Below, in pieces: positions 9,107-15,993 of a DNA stretch of 64,000 bases. The first letter of the stretch is position 1. Every line of letters starts with the position of its first letter. The position numbers and the translations under genes were made by a program. The stretch spans positions 1 to 64,000 of the forward strand of contig JAZNHT010000011.1 in NCBI GenBank assembly GCA_045577175.1, read 5' to 3'. Under the pieces are notes generated by a model, which had not been told where the DNA came from, did not search any database, and worked only from the letters and a program-made list of their open reading frames with translations. The DNA is from SIG701 sp045577175 (GTDB taxonomy: Bacteria > Bacillota > Clostridia > Oscillospirales > CAG-272).

Positions 9107-10611
9107 TATCTCCTCGGTTCTCCCCATTTTCGTGTCAAATACTTTCGCTCTTCTTCGGACGCATTCTCAAAATCCTCCCATTGGGATTCACTCCACTCCA
9201 CAGAGGACTCCCCCGTGTCCGCTACATACCGCATCTGCGGCCGTACAAAATGCGCAATCGCAAGCGCCATCACCGTGTCATCGTGTGCCCCCGCCTCTGC
9301 TTCCGGCTTCAGCGTCTCGGGATTTCGTACAAATGTCAGCATCTCCTGCATCGTGATCTCATCGGTGAGAATCGTCACATCCTCCCGTACCGCGCGGATC
9401 AGTTCACTGAGGATCACCGGCCTCGTCTTTGCATTCGTCTGAAAACCAAACGACCGCTTCACCGCGTGCGTGTAATCATCCACCGTCTCCCTTACGTACA
9501 GATTTTCATATCCAAGCCGTTCCAGCTCCAGTACAGGATACGTCGAGAAATTCACCTCCGGCGCAATCAAAGCCACGTTATACCATATGCCGAGACAGTA
9601 GAGCTGACGGGCGAATACGTCCTCGTCAAAATGACCGCGCAGCATACAAACCTGCTCCCCCGTTCGATTGTCGAGCACCTGACAGACAAAGAAGTCCGAT
9701 CCCTCTCCCGCCGTGTCCGCCCCGATCACGTAAGGGACACCCGTCTCCGGCTTTTTGTATACCAACGCACACCCATCCACCGTCTCTTCAAAGGAGATTT
9801 CCGTAAGTCTGAGCCCGTCGTCCCGATAGACAAACAAGCCCCGCATTTTCGGACGAATCCCCTCGGACAGCCTCCTTGAGATCGCCTTCGCATCAAAGAC
9901 ACTCTTGCCCGTCACACCCCACATACCGAGACAGTATACCTGGTAGTAATATTCATCCGTCTCCTTGAACGCCTCGAGCGTCCGAACCGCCGCCGCATCC
10001 AGAAATCGGTTGTCCCGGTACGTGCTTTCATGCACCAAAGCTCTCGGATCCTCCCGGTCAAAAAACCGCTTTTTCAGCCAGTGCGTGATGCTGATCGGGT
10101 TGAAGGACAGAATGATCTGCTTGTACTCCCTGGTCTCGCCTCTCAGTCGAATGTCGAGCTGATTAAAGTCTCCCTCAAGCAGCTCACTCGCCTCCTCGAT
10201 CCATATCCCCGTGATCGCGTAGATCGATTTCAGCTTTTCTACGTCGTCAAGCCCCGCAAATATGATCTCACTCCCGTTCGGAAACGAGATCGCCATATCA
10301 CTCTTGTTTGCCTTGTATCCAGAGCTCGGATAATGCTCGATAAGCTGCCCCAGTATCTGCCGAAAACAGCTCTCACGGAGAGTCCTCGCAACCTTGCGGC
10401 ATACAAGAAACCGATGCCCCGGCTCACTGATCGCCCTCTCCAGAATCTTGCGCCCCGCAAATATGCTCTTGCCCGAGCCGCCTCCGCCCTTCAGTACAAG
10501 ATACCGATGCGTGTCCGCAAAGAGCGGCATGAACGTCTCGTTATTGGTCTCCCTCAGCCCGTCATACCAAAGGGCAAGCGCATACAGACGATCTATCTCC
10601 CTCTTATCCAC
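9106..10611 (-). CDS. terL: terminase large subunit
   Basis: 501 aa. The N-terminal ATPase has Walker A GGGGSGKS at 42-49 and Walker B IWIEEASE at 136-143, followed by the coupling motif LSFNP (about 168-172). The C-terminal RNase H-like nuclease has D299 in IGADTAGEGSD, E352 in APEVN and HDD at 443-445. These place it in the Terminase_3/PBSX-like group. It cuts concatemeric DNA and pumps it through the portal encoded immediately downstream. The small subunit gene lies upstream, separated by a palindromic repeat. Confidence 0.92.
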   Translation of the reverse strand: MDKREIDRLYALALWYDGLRETNNETFMPLFADTHRYLVLKGGGGSGKSIFAGRKILERAISEPGHRFLVCRKVARTLRESCFRQILGQLIEHYPSSGYKANKSDMAISFPNGSEIIFAGLDDVEKLKSIYAITGIWIEEASELLEGDFNQLDIRLRGETREYKQIILSFNPISITHWLKKRFFDREDPRALVHESTYRDNRFLDAAAVRTLEAFKETDEYYYQVYCLGMWGVTGKSVFDAKAISRRLSEGIRPKMRGLFVYRDDGLRLTEISFEETVDGCALVYKKPETGVPYVIGADTAGEGSDFFVCQVLDNRTGEQVCMLRGHFDEDVFARQLYCLGIWYNVALIAPEVNFSTYPVLELERLGYENLYVRETVDDYTHAVKRSFGFQTNAKTRPVILSELIRAVREDVTILTDEITMQEMLTFVRNPETLKPEAEAGAHDDTVMALAIAHFVRPQMRYVADTGESSVEWSESQWEDFENASEEERKYLTRKWGEPRR

Positions 10612-10635
10612 GTCCCATTCTCCTATGCATTACAC

Positions 10636-10702
10636 GGGTGGATATGGAATCCACCCCTACGGGATAACACTCCTTTTGTAGGGGCGCATTCCATATGCGC
10701 CC
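10636..10702. repeat. REP-like palindromic pair, copies 2a and 2b
   Basis: Two palindromes of one family face each other: GGGTGGATATGGAATCCACC then CCTAC (10636-10660), and GTAGGGGCGCATTCCATATG then CGCCC (10678-10702). They fill the gap between the terS and terL genes. Each can form a hairpin around TGGAAT/CCATA. Confidence 0.8.
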
Positions 10703-10705
10703 GCC

Positions 10706-11224
10706 TCATTCCCCCTCGTCTACCTGCACCTCTCCAATCGCCTTCCCGGCAGCAGCAATCAGTGCCATCTTCTCTCTGAGACTCACCGACTCCGCCCCCA
10801 TCACACCACGTGTCGCCTCTCCAAGCTCCACCTCAGCCTTCTGCCTGTATCCGTAGTTGTTCTCAAGATTAAAGAGGATCCCGTGTACCCCCTTCTCGCG
10901 GAGAATCGACTGCTCCACGAGATACGCCTCATGCCGCATCATCGCCCGGGAGGTCACCTCGGCAAACTCCGGATGCTTCTTTGCGTCACAGTAGTTCGCC
11001 CACGTCCGCTTGTCAATCCCGAGATAGAGACACATCGACACCACCGACGGAGGTACCGCGTATTGCACTTTCACAACACCCTCACCGTCCGCATTGATTA
11101 CCTGCTCCCCGTCCGCACCAACCACCGGCACAACACACGAAATCGAACGGAAATACGCCTCAATCGCATCTTCCAACGTCTTTTTTGTGTACTTTTTCGG
11201 TCTTCCACCACGCATTTTTGCCAC
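10706..11224 (-). CDS. terS: terminase small subunit
   Basis: 172 aa from a GTG start at 11224 preceded by GGGAGGGTGA. The basic N-terminus GGRPKKYTKKTLEDAIEAYF and the central helix-turn-helix-like part PPSVVSMCLYLGIDKRTWANYC are typical of DNA-recognition subunits of packaging terminases. The segment LREKGVHGILFNLENNYGY is a strong family marker. It should recognise the pac or cos region and load TerL, whose gene follows. A structured 400-base non-coding region lies just upstream and is a candidate packaging site. Confidence 0.85.
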   Translation of the reverse strand: MAKMRGGRPKKYTKKTLEDAIEAYFRSISCVVPVVGADGEQVINADGEGVVKVQYAVPPSVVSMCLYLGIDKRTWANYCDAKKHPEFAEVTSRAMMRHEAYLVEQSILREKGVHGILFNLENNYGYRQKAEVELGEATRGVMGAESVSLREKMALIAAAGKAIGEVQVDEGE

Positions 11225-11588
11225 TCACCCTCCCACCTGCCATCTGAGCCCTATATATGTTCGCGTACACACACGCGCGCCCCCGCCCGCCATTCGGGGG
11301 AAATAAGTAAATGGCGTCAAAGATGCCGCCGCCATTTACGCGAGCTCGCCTTGAACGCTGAGGCGTTCATTTTCCGCTGCGCGGAAACACCGGCAATCTC
11401 GCACACCCACGTTAACCGTCTTACCCGCCCACCAACCGCCGCAAATCTTCCGACCGCTATCATTTTACCACCAAAAATTCACACCTTTTTGCACATACCG
11501 CCAAAAACTTTTGGCAAACAAAAAACCTGCCACAGCATTTCGCCATAGCAGGATTCTGAAATTTTATCAAAAAAGTTTCGCAAAAGCA
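11225..11588. other. non-coding structured region upstream of terS
   Basis: No gene is seen on either strand. Several hairpins are visible: CCCCG...CGGGG (11281-11300), GTAAATGGCG...CGCCATTTAC (11307-11339), GAACGCTGAGGCGTTC (11353-11368) and TTCCGCTGCGCGGAA (11372-11386). It may hold the late leader and a packaging recognition site, since TerS usually binds near its own gene. This is inference from position. Confidence 0.45.
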
Positions 11589-11617
11589 TTGACGCACGTG
11601 TTAACACGTGTTATAAT
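11589..11617 (+). promoter_or_regulatory. hicAB promoter with embedded palindromic operator
   Basis: TTGACG (11589-11594), a 17-base spacer and TATAAT (11612-11617). The spacer contains a perfect 16-base palindrome, CACGTGTTAACACGTG (11595-11610), placed so that a bound dimer would block RNA polymerase. HicB proteins with a C-terminal DNA-binding domain autorepress through such sites. Confidence 0.85.
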
Positions 11618-11636
11618 ATATACAGGAGATGGGCAA

Positions 11637-11821
11637 ATGAACTATGGCGAACTCAAACGCGCCCTAAGAAAGATCGGTTGCTATAAAGATAGCGAAGGAT
11701 CACGCCACGAAATGTGGACAGTCCGATCACAGGCAACCTCTTTCCCGTCGGTCGCCACGATCGGCAAGAGGTTGCATCAGGCACACTGAAAAACATCAAG
11801 AGAGACTCGGGGCTCAAATGA
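11637..11821 (+). pseudogene. hicA: HicA-type mRNA interferase toxin, frameshifted
   Basis: The start ATG at 11637 follows CAGGAGATGGGCAA. It encodes MNYGELKRALRKIGCYKDSEG then SRHEMW, a clear HicA N-terminus with the catalytic His. After the Trp codon at 11715-11717 the frame drifts and stops at 11789. Moving one base restores SPITGNLFPVGRHDRQEVAS then GTLKNIKRDSGLK, ending in TGA at 11821. Restoring a single T (TGG TAC AGT instead of TGG ACA GT) gives the family motif HE-W-Y-SPITG. A one-base deletion has therefore destroyed the double-stranded-RNA-binding-like toxin fold, unless it is an assembly error. hicB follows 34 bases later. Confidence 0.85.
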
Positions 11822-11855
11822 GCCCCTCTCCCCTCTCACGAAAGGAGATATAGAT

Positions 11856-12254
11856 ATGGCAAAATACGTCTATCCGGCAATCTTTACACCCGAGGAAACA
11901 GGATACTCCGTTGTGTTTCCCGATATTCCATGCTGCTATACGTGCGGCGAATCTATGACGGATGCCCTCGATATGGCACGCGACGTGCTCGCACTCCGTC
12001 TTGTCTGCATGGAGAATAAACACGAAGAAATTCCCGAACCGTCCGCTCTCAAAGCAGTCACCCATACAGATGCGGAGTTTGTATCCCTCATCGGATGCGA
12101 TACGATCGAATACCGCAGACAGAACGACACCCGTGCCGTCAAGAAAACGCTCACCATCCCCTCATGGCTCAATACCATGGCGGAAGCAAACGACCTCAAC
12201 TTCTCCGGCATCCTCCAAGACGCGCTCAAACACCACCTCAATATTATGCAGTAA
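11856..12254 (+). CDS. hicB: HicB-type antitoxin
   Basis: 132 aa, intact, with ribosome site GAAAGGAGATATAGAT. Residues 1-60 form the partial RNase H-like antitoxin fold (YPAIFTPEETGYSVVFPDIPCC, GESMTDALDMARDVLALRL). The C-terminus (KKTLTIPSWLNTMAEANDLN, FSGILQDALKHHL) is a ribbon-helix-helix DNA-binding domain. It would neutralise HicA and repress the promoter palindrome 245 bases upstream. Since hicA is frameshifted here, HicB is either an orphan autorepressor or protects against HicA from elsewhere. It lies on the opposite strand to the flanking phage operons and looks like an independent cargo gene. Confidence 0.9.
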   Translation: MAKYVYPAIFTPEETGYSVVFPDIPCCYTCGESMTDALDMARDVLALRLVCMENKHEEIPEPSALKAVTHTDAEFVSLIGCDTIEYRRQNDTRAVKKTLTIPSWLNTMAEANDLNFSGILQDALKHHLNIMQ

Positions 12255-12261
12255 CCTACAA

Positions 12262-12292
12262 AAAGAACGGCTGACCTCAGCCGTTCTTTTTC
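12262..12292 (+). terminator. bidirectional terminator after hicB
   Basis: Perfect inverted arms AAAGAACGGCTGA and TCAGCCGTTCTTT with T-runs on both strands. It ends hicAB and overlaps the stop codon of the convergent minus-strand gene. Confidence 0.85.
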
Positions 12293-12645
12293 TTTCCCCC
12301 CAACTCCGCCACCGCTTCCTCCGTCAGCTTGTCCACCCGGCTCTCCGATACCTCCATCGCCAGAGCCGTCTTCACTCTCCCCCACCCAAGTACGTATCGG
12401 TAGTATAGCACCCGCCTGTGATTCGCACGCTTCAGTCCCTCAATCGCCGCCTCGATCTCCTTTTGCTTCCTGTCCCGTGTATCGGCAATCTTCTCATACC
12501 GACGGATGAGACGCTCTGCCCGCTTTCGATCCCCCTCCCGTCCGCTGTCCCTCGCAGTGAGTTCCGCCTGTCTTAGGCGTGCACGAATTTCAATAAGTTC
12601 TCTTTTCCCGTCTCTGTAGTCCTTCAAATCCTGCTTCGTTATCAC
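12277..12645 (-). CDS. ArpU/sigma-region-4-like phage transcriptional regulator
   Basis: 122 aa from a GTG at 12645 preceded by GGGGGGAG. Residues 1-75 are a basic coiled coil. Residues 76-115 (VLYYRYVLGWGRVKTALAM, VSESRVDKLTEEAVAEL) look like a sigma region 4 helix-turn-helix of the kind in ArpU, RinA and DUF1492 phage late activators. It is the last gene of the leftward early operon, the usual place for the switch to late transcription. Its likely target would be the promoter of the terS-to-capsid operon. The exact family is uncertain. Confidence 0.6.
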   Translation of the reverse strand: MITKQDLKDYRDGKRELIEIRARLRQAELTARDSGREGDRKRAERLIRRYEKIADTRDRKQKEIEAAIEGLKRANHRRVLYYRYVLGWGRVKTALAMEVSESRVDKLTEEAVAELGGKKKNG

Positions 12646-12847
12646 AACCGACTCCCCCCCAATTTTTATACAAGCACAAAATGCATACCTCAGCCGCGTT
12701 TTTTATCGCCACCTCGGTATGCTCCCTCATCCCTCTCGATCTCCCCGAACTATTCCCCGGGAAATCTCCCCCTCCTATTCCTGCACGGTTCTAAAACCTT
12801 ACACATATACAAGACCGTACACGGCAGGCACATTCCCCGCCGTGTTT

Positions 12848-13600
12848 TCAATTTCTCCGTCTCTCCTTTTCTATCCGCCGCTGTAACTTTACATCCAGTA
12901 CAAACTTGAAATATACATACCCGAACGGCGTGTCCTTCGCCTCCACAAGCACGTATCCCTTCGGCGCTCTCGGCGGCTTCTCGGGCGTATACTCCCGCTT
13001 GATCTCCACGGCATCCTCACACTCAGGCTTCACATGATTTCTCGTCGCATAGTAGTGATGCCCACCCTGCTCCACAGTCCAGTGTCCCCAGTAATAGTTC
13101 GCAATCGCCGTGTAATCCCGCCCGTGATCCACCCCGTCGTAGTAGTTGTGCTCACGGAGCACCTTACATTCCACAATCGCCCCCCACGTCCACACCCGAC
13201 GAATCTGTTCCTCCGTCAACCCACGCATTATGTAATGGAAATGAATCCGCGCAGTGCTGTTTTTACCACGCCCCATCACAAGGATGATCTTCGCATCCGC
13301 ATTGATCCGCCTCAGCCTGCGTACATATACCGCACGTACCTTTTTCGCCTCGTCAAACGTGTGTACCTCGTGCGCATCATCAAACGTAAGCGTCCCCTTA
13401 AAAGAGGAAGGATCGTGATTCTCATTCACCAGCTGCGCGAATTTCTTTCTCCCAATCGCGTCCTTGAACGCCTCGTACTCCTCCGCCGTCTTGAACCGTA
13501 CACGTTTCTTGTACTTCTTTACATCCGCCCTCTGTGGCATACTGTATACAACCGTCTCAAGAACACACCCCGCATAAGTGCTCCGCTTTACCCGCTTCAC
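12848..13600 (-). CDS. HUH-like rolling-circle replication initiator-related protein
   Basis: 250 aa from a GTG at 13600. The fold of rolling-circle Rep proteins is suggested by FKGTLTFDD (67-75, motif I-like), RIHFHYIMRG (118-126, with H120-x-H122 as the HUH motif) and DYTAIANYY (162-170, candidate nicking Tyr163). The region RRLRRINADAKIILVMGRG lies between. The basic C-terminus RRIEKERRRN could bind DNA. Related proteins annotated as rolling-circle replication-associated occur in gut siphophages and podophages. It is encoded beside a replication-organizer C-terminal protein. Nicking of a phage origin is inferred, and no origin nick site was identified. Confidence 0.65.
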   Translation of the reverse strand: MKRVKRSTYAGCVLETVVYSMPQRADVKKYKKRVRFKTAEEYEAFKDAIGRKKFAQLVNENHDPSSFKGTLTFDDAHEVHTFDEAKKVRAVYVRRLRRINADAKIILVMGRGKNSTARIHFHYIMRGLTEEQIRRVWTWGAIVECKVLREHNYYDGVDHGRDYTAIANYYWGHWTVEQGGHHYYATRNHVKPECEDAVEIKREYTPEKPPRAPKGYVLVEAKDTPFGYVYFKFVLDVKLQRRIEKERRRN

Positions 13601-13610
13601 GTTTCACCAT

Positions 13611-13775
13611 TCACTTTCTCCTCAGTCTCCCTGTCACCTGTCTCCATGCCCGTGTCAGCCATACCATGTACGCCGGGCAATCCTTAAACGCGCACGTCGC
13701 TTCGTTCCGCTTGCACTTCGCACACGGATATTTCTCATAAACTTCCTCAAGCTGTTCTTCTCTTGCCTGTTTCAC
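13611..13775 (-). CDS. 54-aa Cys-rich phage protein
   Basis: A short gene with a GTG start at 13775 overlapping the previous stop (GTGA) and the ribosome site GGAGGAAAAA. It encodes KQAREEQLEEVYEKYPCAKC then KRNEATCAFKDCPAY. Four cysteines (C-x2-C...C-x5-C) could bind one zinc ion. It sits tightly between the 150-aa protein and Rep genes and is surely part of the same transcript. Function unknown. Confidence 0.7.
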   Translation of the reverse strand: MKQAREEQLEEVYEKYPCAKCKRNEATCAFKDCPAYMVWLTRAWRQVTGRLRRK

Positions 13776-14224
13776 TTTTTCCTCCGTGCGGCAGCAACCG
13801 CTGCCTCAAAAAATTCATCCGTGTCAAAACTGCCTCCGCCGCTTGCCGACTCCGCCTCTTCCTCCCTCGCCCATGAGCGGATCACGGCAAGGTGCGATTT
13901 GTACCTGTCACCCTTTTTCGCTATGTATTCGGACAGCTTCTCAATCCGTGCTTCAAAGTCCCCCGGAAACTCCGCCTGAATCTTCTCATACTCCTCATCG
14001 GAGAGCAGGACGTTCTGATACTCGCCGTACTTATGCCGCTTCACTTCCTTTTTCACCGATCCAATCACCACACACGGCTCGTCCACCATAAGATCAAGCA
14101 CATATGAAAGCGTCGAGCACGCCCTCTCATCCGCCTTTCTCTCCGCAATCCGAAGAAGCGATTTCAGCTTGTCCGAAAAGCTCTCCGCATCAATAAGCCG
14201 CATCTCACGGGGCATCAAACTCAC
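13772..14224 (-). CDS. replication-organizer C-terminal-like phage protein
   Basis: 150 aa. The C-terminal half carries the phage replisome-organizer signature KHKYGEYQNVLLSDEEYEKI then ...ARIEKLSEYIAKKGDRYKSHLAVIRSW, which in many phages is attached to a winged-helix origin-binding domain. Here the N-terminus is different (MRLIDAESFSDKLKSLLRIA), a short domain common in phages, so the classic DNA-binding part is missing. GTG at 14224 and ATG at 14203 are both possible starts. The next downstream genes are a Cys-rich protein and an HUH-like Rep, supporting a role in initiation. Exact function uncertain. Confidence 0.6.
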   Translation of the reverse strand: MSLMPREMRLIDAESFSDKLKSLLRIAERKADERACSTLSYVLDLMVDEPCVVIGSVKKEVKRHKYGEYQNVLLSDEEYEKIQAEFPGDFEARIEKLSEYIAKKGDRYKSHLAVIRSWAREEEAESASGGGSFDTDEFFEAAVAAARRKK

Positions 14225-14528
14225 CGTATCCCCACCACGCAGGATCCTTGTGCACCCCGTTCACGAAGATCTCCAGCGTGTATTTGTGCAGGTCTTCTTC
14301 TTTTTTCAGCCATGATATGTTTTCTTTGATAAACTTCTTCAGCCGTTCAAACTCGGCGACATCTCCGTTTTCCATGATCGCGTCCTCGGCGAGCTTTACC
14401 CACTCGTCCTCCACGATGTCACCGAGCTTGCACCGGATACCCGAGCGGTAATGCCCGTACCGTGAGCCACTTTCGCCAACCCATCTGCCCGTGTGCAGTG
14501 TTACACGAAGGCTTTCGTAATCAGCCAT
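14205..14528 (-). CDS. hypothetical phage early protein
   Basis: 107 aa. ATG 14528 (MADYESLRVTLHTGRW) is preferred because GGGAGG lies six bases upstream; the frame extends further but without a ribosome site. It overlaps the previous gene by eight bases. The sequence is mixed alpha/beta, with FERLKKFIKENISWLKKEED helical and YTLEIFVNGVHKDPAWWGYG at the end. No recognised domain. Translationally coupled in the early operon. Confidence 0.55.
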   Translation of the reverse strand: MADYESLRVTLHTGRWVGESGSRYGHYRSGIRCKLGDIVEDEWVKLAEDAIMENGDVAEFERLKKFIKENISWLKKEEDLHKYTLEIFVNGVHKDPAWWGYGEFDAP

Positions 14529-14838
14529 CCCCATCCTCCCACAACTGCGGAAACAACCGCTTGATCTCACTCCACTCCAGCGGCAGATCGGCAAATTCAT
14601 CCCCGTCCACCCCGGCGAGAATCACCGTTCCGACAAATTCCATACCACCGATCTCACAGCAGCACTCCTTCCCCTTCAGCCGACTTTCTTCATCACAAAG
14701 TACAACCAAACCCGAGCAAAGCGTCACCGCTTCTATGTATCCTCCAACCGTTTTCTGCAAATTCTCAAGCGTGTCCGATATATTCACATGCCGCGGATTT
14801 CTCCCCGGTTCTTTCACCAGTACTCCGATTTTCTTCAT
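14521..14838 (-). CDS. DUF3846 domain protein
   Basis: 105 aa starting MKKIGVLVKEPGRNPRHVNI. The patterns LENLQKTVGGYIEAVTLCSG, LVVLCDEESRLKG and the closing FVGTVILAGVDGDEFADLP match DUF3846, a small domain frequent in phages, plasmids and conjugative elements. The biochemical role is unknown. It lies in a run of small early genes and overlaps the next start. Confidence 0.75.
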   Translation of the reverse strand: MKKIGVLVKEPGRNPRHVNISDTLENLQKTVGGYIEAVTLCSGLVVLCDEESRLKGKECCCEIGGMEFVGTVILAGVDGDEFADLPLEWSEIKRLFPQLWEDGDG

Positions 14839-14841
14839 ATC

Positions 14842-15243
14842 TCACACCTCCCCGAGCTTCATCTGCCCATCCGGGTCGGGGAGCGTCCACCATGCCTTCC
14901 CCTTCGGCTCTGCTTTTGTCTCTGAGCGGGCGGATATGGAATCCGCCCCTACAGAGCACCCACCCAAGGCTCTCCCGTCGAGATGCTTCGCATCTCGGAG
15001 AGAGCTGTCACCGCAGGTGACTGAGAGGGTCTCCTTCTTCAAATGTACGTCCCTCTCCGAAAGCGTCATTTTCTTCATCCCCACCTCCAAAGGCAGCGCA
15101 TACCTGCGTATCGGATACAGCGTCCATGCTCGTCTTCGCCAGTCGTAGTATCCCCGATACGTCGCCAAAAGCTCGCACGCCTCATACGCACCGATCACAC
15201 ATTCGCGATCCGCCGGATGTCCTTTTATGATTTCGTATTCCAT
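14842..15243 (-). CDS. hypothetical phage protein enlarged by an in-frame repeat
   Basis: 133 aa, start at 15243 with GGAGGCAAGCAG upstream. Residues 1-69 (MEYEIIKGHPADRECVIGAY, WTLYPIRRYALPLEVG) are ordinary sequence. Residues about 70-105 are encoded entirely by a palindromic repeat block at 14928-15034 (LSVTCGDSSLRDAKHLDGRA, GADSISARSE). The last 28 residues (KAWWTLPDPDGQMKLGEV) look like normal coding again. The frame survives the insertion, so the repeat has added an artificial linker. No domain recognised. Confidence 0.5.
   Translation of the reverse strand: MEYEIIKGHPADRECVIGAYEACELLATYRGYYDWRRRAWTLYPIRRYALPLEVGMKKMTLSERDVHLKKETLSVTCGDSSLRDAKHLDGRALGGCSVGADSISARSETKAEPKGKAWWTLPDPDGQMKLGEV
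14928..15034. repeat. REP-like block inside a coding sequence, copy 3
   Basis: The palindrome GGGCGGATATGGAATCCGCC then CCTAC (14928-14952) is followed by two hairpins, CGAGATGCTTCGCATCTCG (14975-14993) and GTCACCGCAGGTGAC (15007-15021). The whole block is read in frame by the 133-aa gene. Confidence 0.75.
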
Positions 15244-15512
15244 CTGCTTGCCTCCATCTCACGAATGATTTCCGCGCCGATCACGCCAAGCCGACGCGGC
15301 GCACGAATCTTCCGAATCATGCGTGCCGCCGCCCACGCCAAAAGACCGACCCCCATCACGGCAAGAAGCACAACGGGTACAAGCAGCCATCCCGTAATCT
15401 CCGTGCCGTAGATCAGATGCTCACCGAATATATACAGACACCCATATGCATCCCCGCACAGGATCGCTGCATATATCCTTGACAAATTTTCTTTTAAGTG
15501 ATATAATTTCAT
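15225..15512 (-). CDS. small membrane protein
   Basis: 95 aa from ATG 15512 (MKLYHLKENLSRIYAAILCG), with AAGGAAATTAATCC upstream. A strong membrane segment (GWLLVPVVLLAVMGVGLLAW, about 40-60) is followed by a basic stretch, RMIRKIRAPRR, so the C-terminus should be cytoplasmic. A weaker hydrophobic stretch lies near residues 12-30. The frame is open further upstream to 15641, but that part reads through the 45-bp repeat and is not needed. Function unknown. Confidence 0.55.
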   Translation of the reverse strand: MKLYHLKENLSRIYAAILCGDAYGCLYIFGEHLIYGTEITGWLLVPVVLLAVMGVGLLAWAAARMIRKIRAPRRLGVIGAEIIREMEASRWNTKS

Positions 15513-15551
15513 TGGATTAATTTCCTTGATCGCTTCCGTGTGCTGCAACAC

Positions 15552-15596
15552 CGGGAACCCCCAAAGCTCTCTCCATTCGCTTCGGGGAACCCCTGC
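15552..15596. repeat. 45-bp direct repeat, copy A
   Basis: Identical over 45 bases to 17152-17196. It contains two GGGAACCCC-type direct units. On the minus strand one frame reads GVPRSEWRELWGFP. Both copies are in the phage early region. Confidence 0.85.
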
Positions 15597-15637
15597 GCAC
15601 CGGAGGCGATTTTCCTTTCTTCCCCTCTCTTCTCTTT

Positions 15638-15925
15638 TCACTCCTCTTCCCGTTCCCCTCTTCCCCCCGTCAGATCGATCTCTTCCTCGTCAACCACATT
15701 CATCAGCATCGCCAGCCCCTGCACTTCCGGATTCTCACCCCATACCTTTGTAAGCGCCCGCTCCACAGCCACCGTCGCGGTAGCCAGCTCCTTGCCTTCA
15801 CAATCCGCGAGCAGGATCGCCTGCGGCTGTCCATTGTCACATACCCCCGCAAGGATCGCGTTCGTGTCAATGTTTCGGAGAATCTCTCCCGTCTCGTTGT
15901 CCTTTATCGTCAGATTAAATTTCAT
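15638..15925 (-). CDS. hypothetical phage early protein
   Basis: 95 aa from ATG 15925 (MKFNLTIKDNETGEILRN), preceded by GAGGTGTGAAA. The first half is beta-like, with IDTNAILAGVCDNGQPQAIL, and the tail is very acidic (VVDEEEIDLTGGRGEREEE). Resembles small phage proteins of unknown function. A REP-like repeat lies just upstream. Confidence 0.55.
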   Translation of the reverse strand: MKFNLTIKDNETGEILRNIDTNAILAGVCDNGQPQAILLADCEGKELATATVAVERALTKVWGENPEVQGLAMLMNVVDEEEIDLTGGRGEREEE

Positions 15926-15943
15926 TTTCACACCTCATTTCTT

Positions 15944-15987
15944 TGTAGGGGCGCATTCTTCGAGTTGGCAAGCCAACTCGCGCGCCC
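15944..15987. repeat. REP-like palindromic repeat, copy 4
   Basis: GTAGGGGCGCATTC then an inner hairpin GAGTTGGCAAGCCAACTC and a closing GCGCCC. It fills the gap between two early genes. Confidence 0.75.
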
Positions 15988-15993
15988 TTCTTT

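Noticed and set aside
12590..12730. 46-aa minus-strand frame (MREHTEVAIKNAAEVCILCL...) before the ArpU-like gene
   Set aside because: The ribosome site is too close to the ATG and it overlaps the next gene by 56 bases. Possible but not supported.
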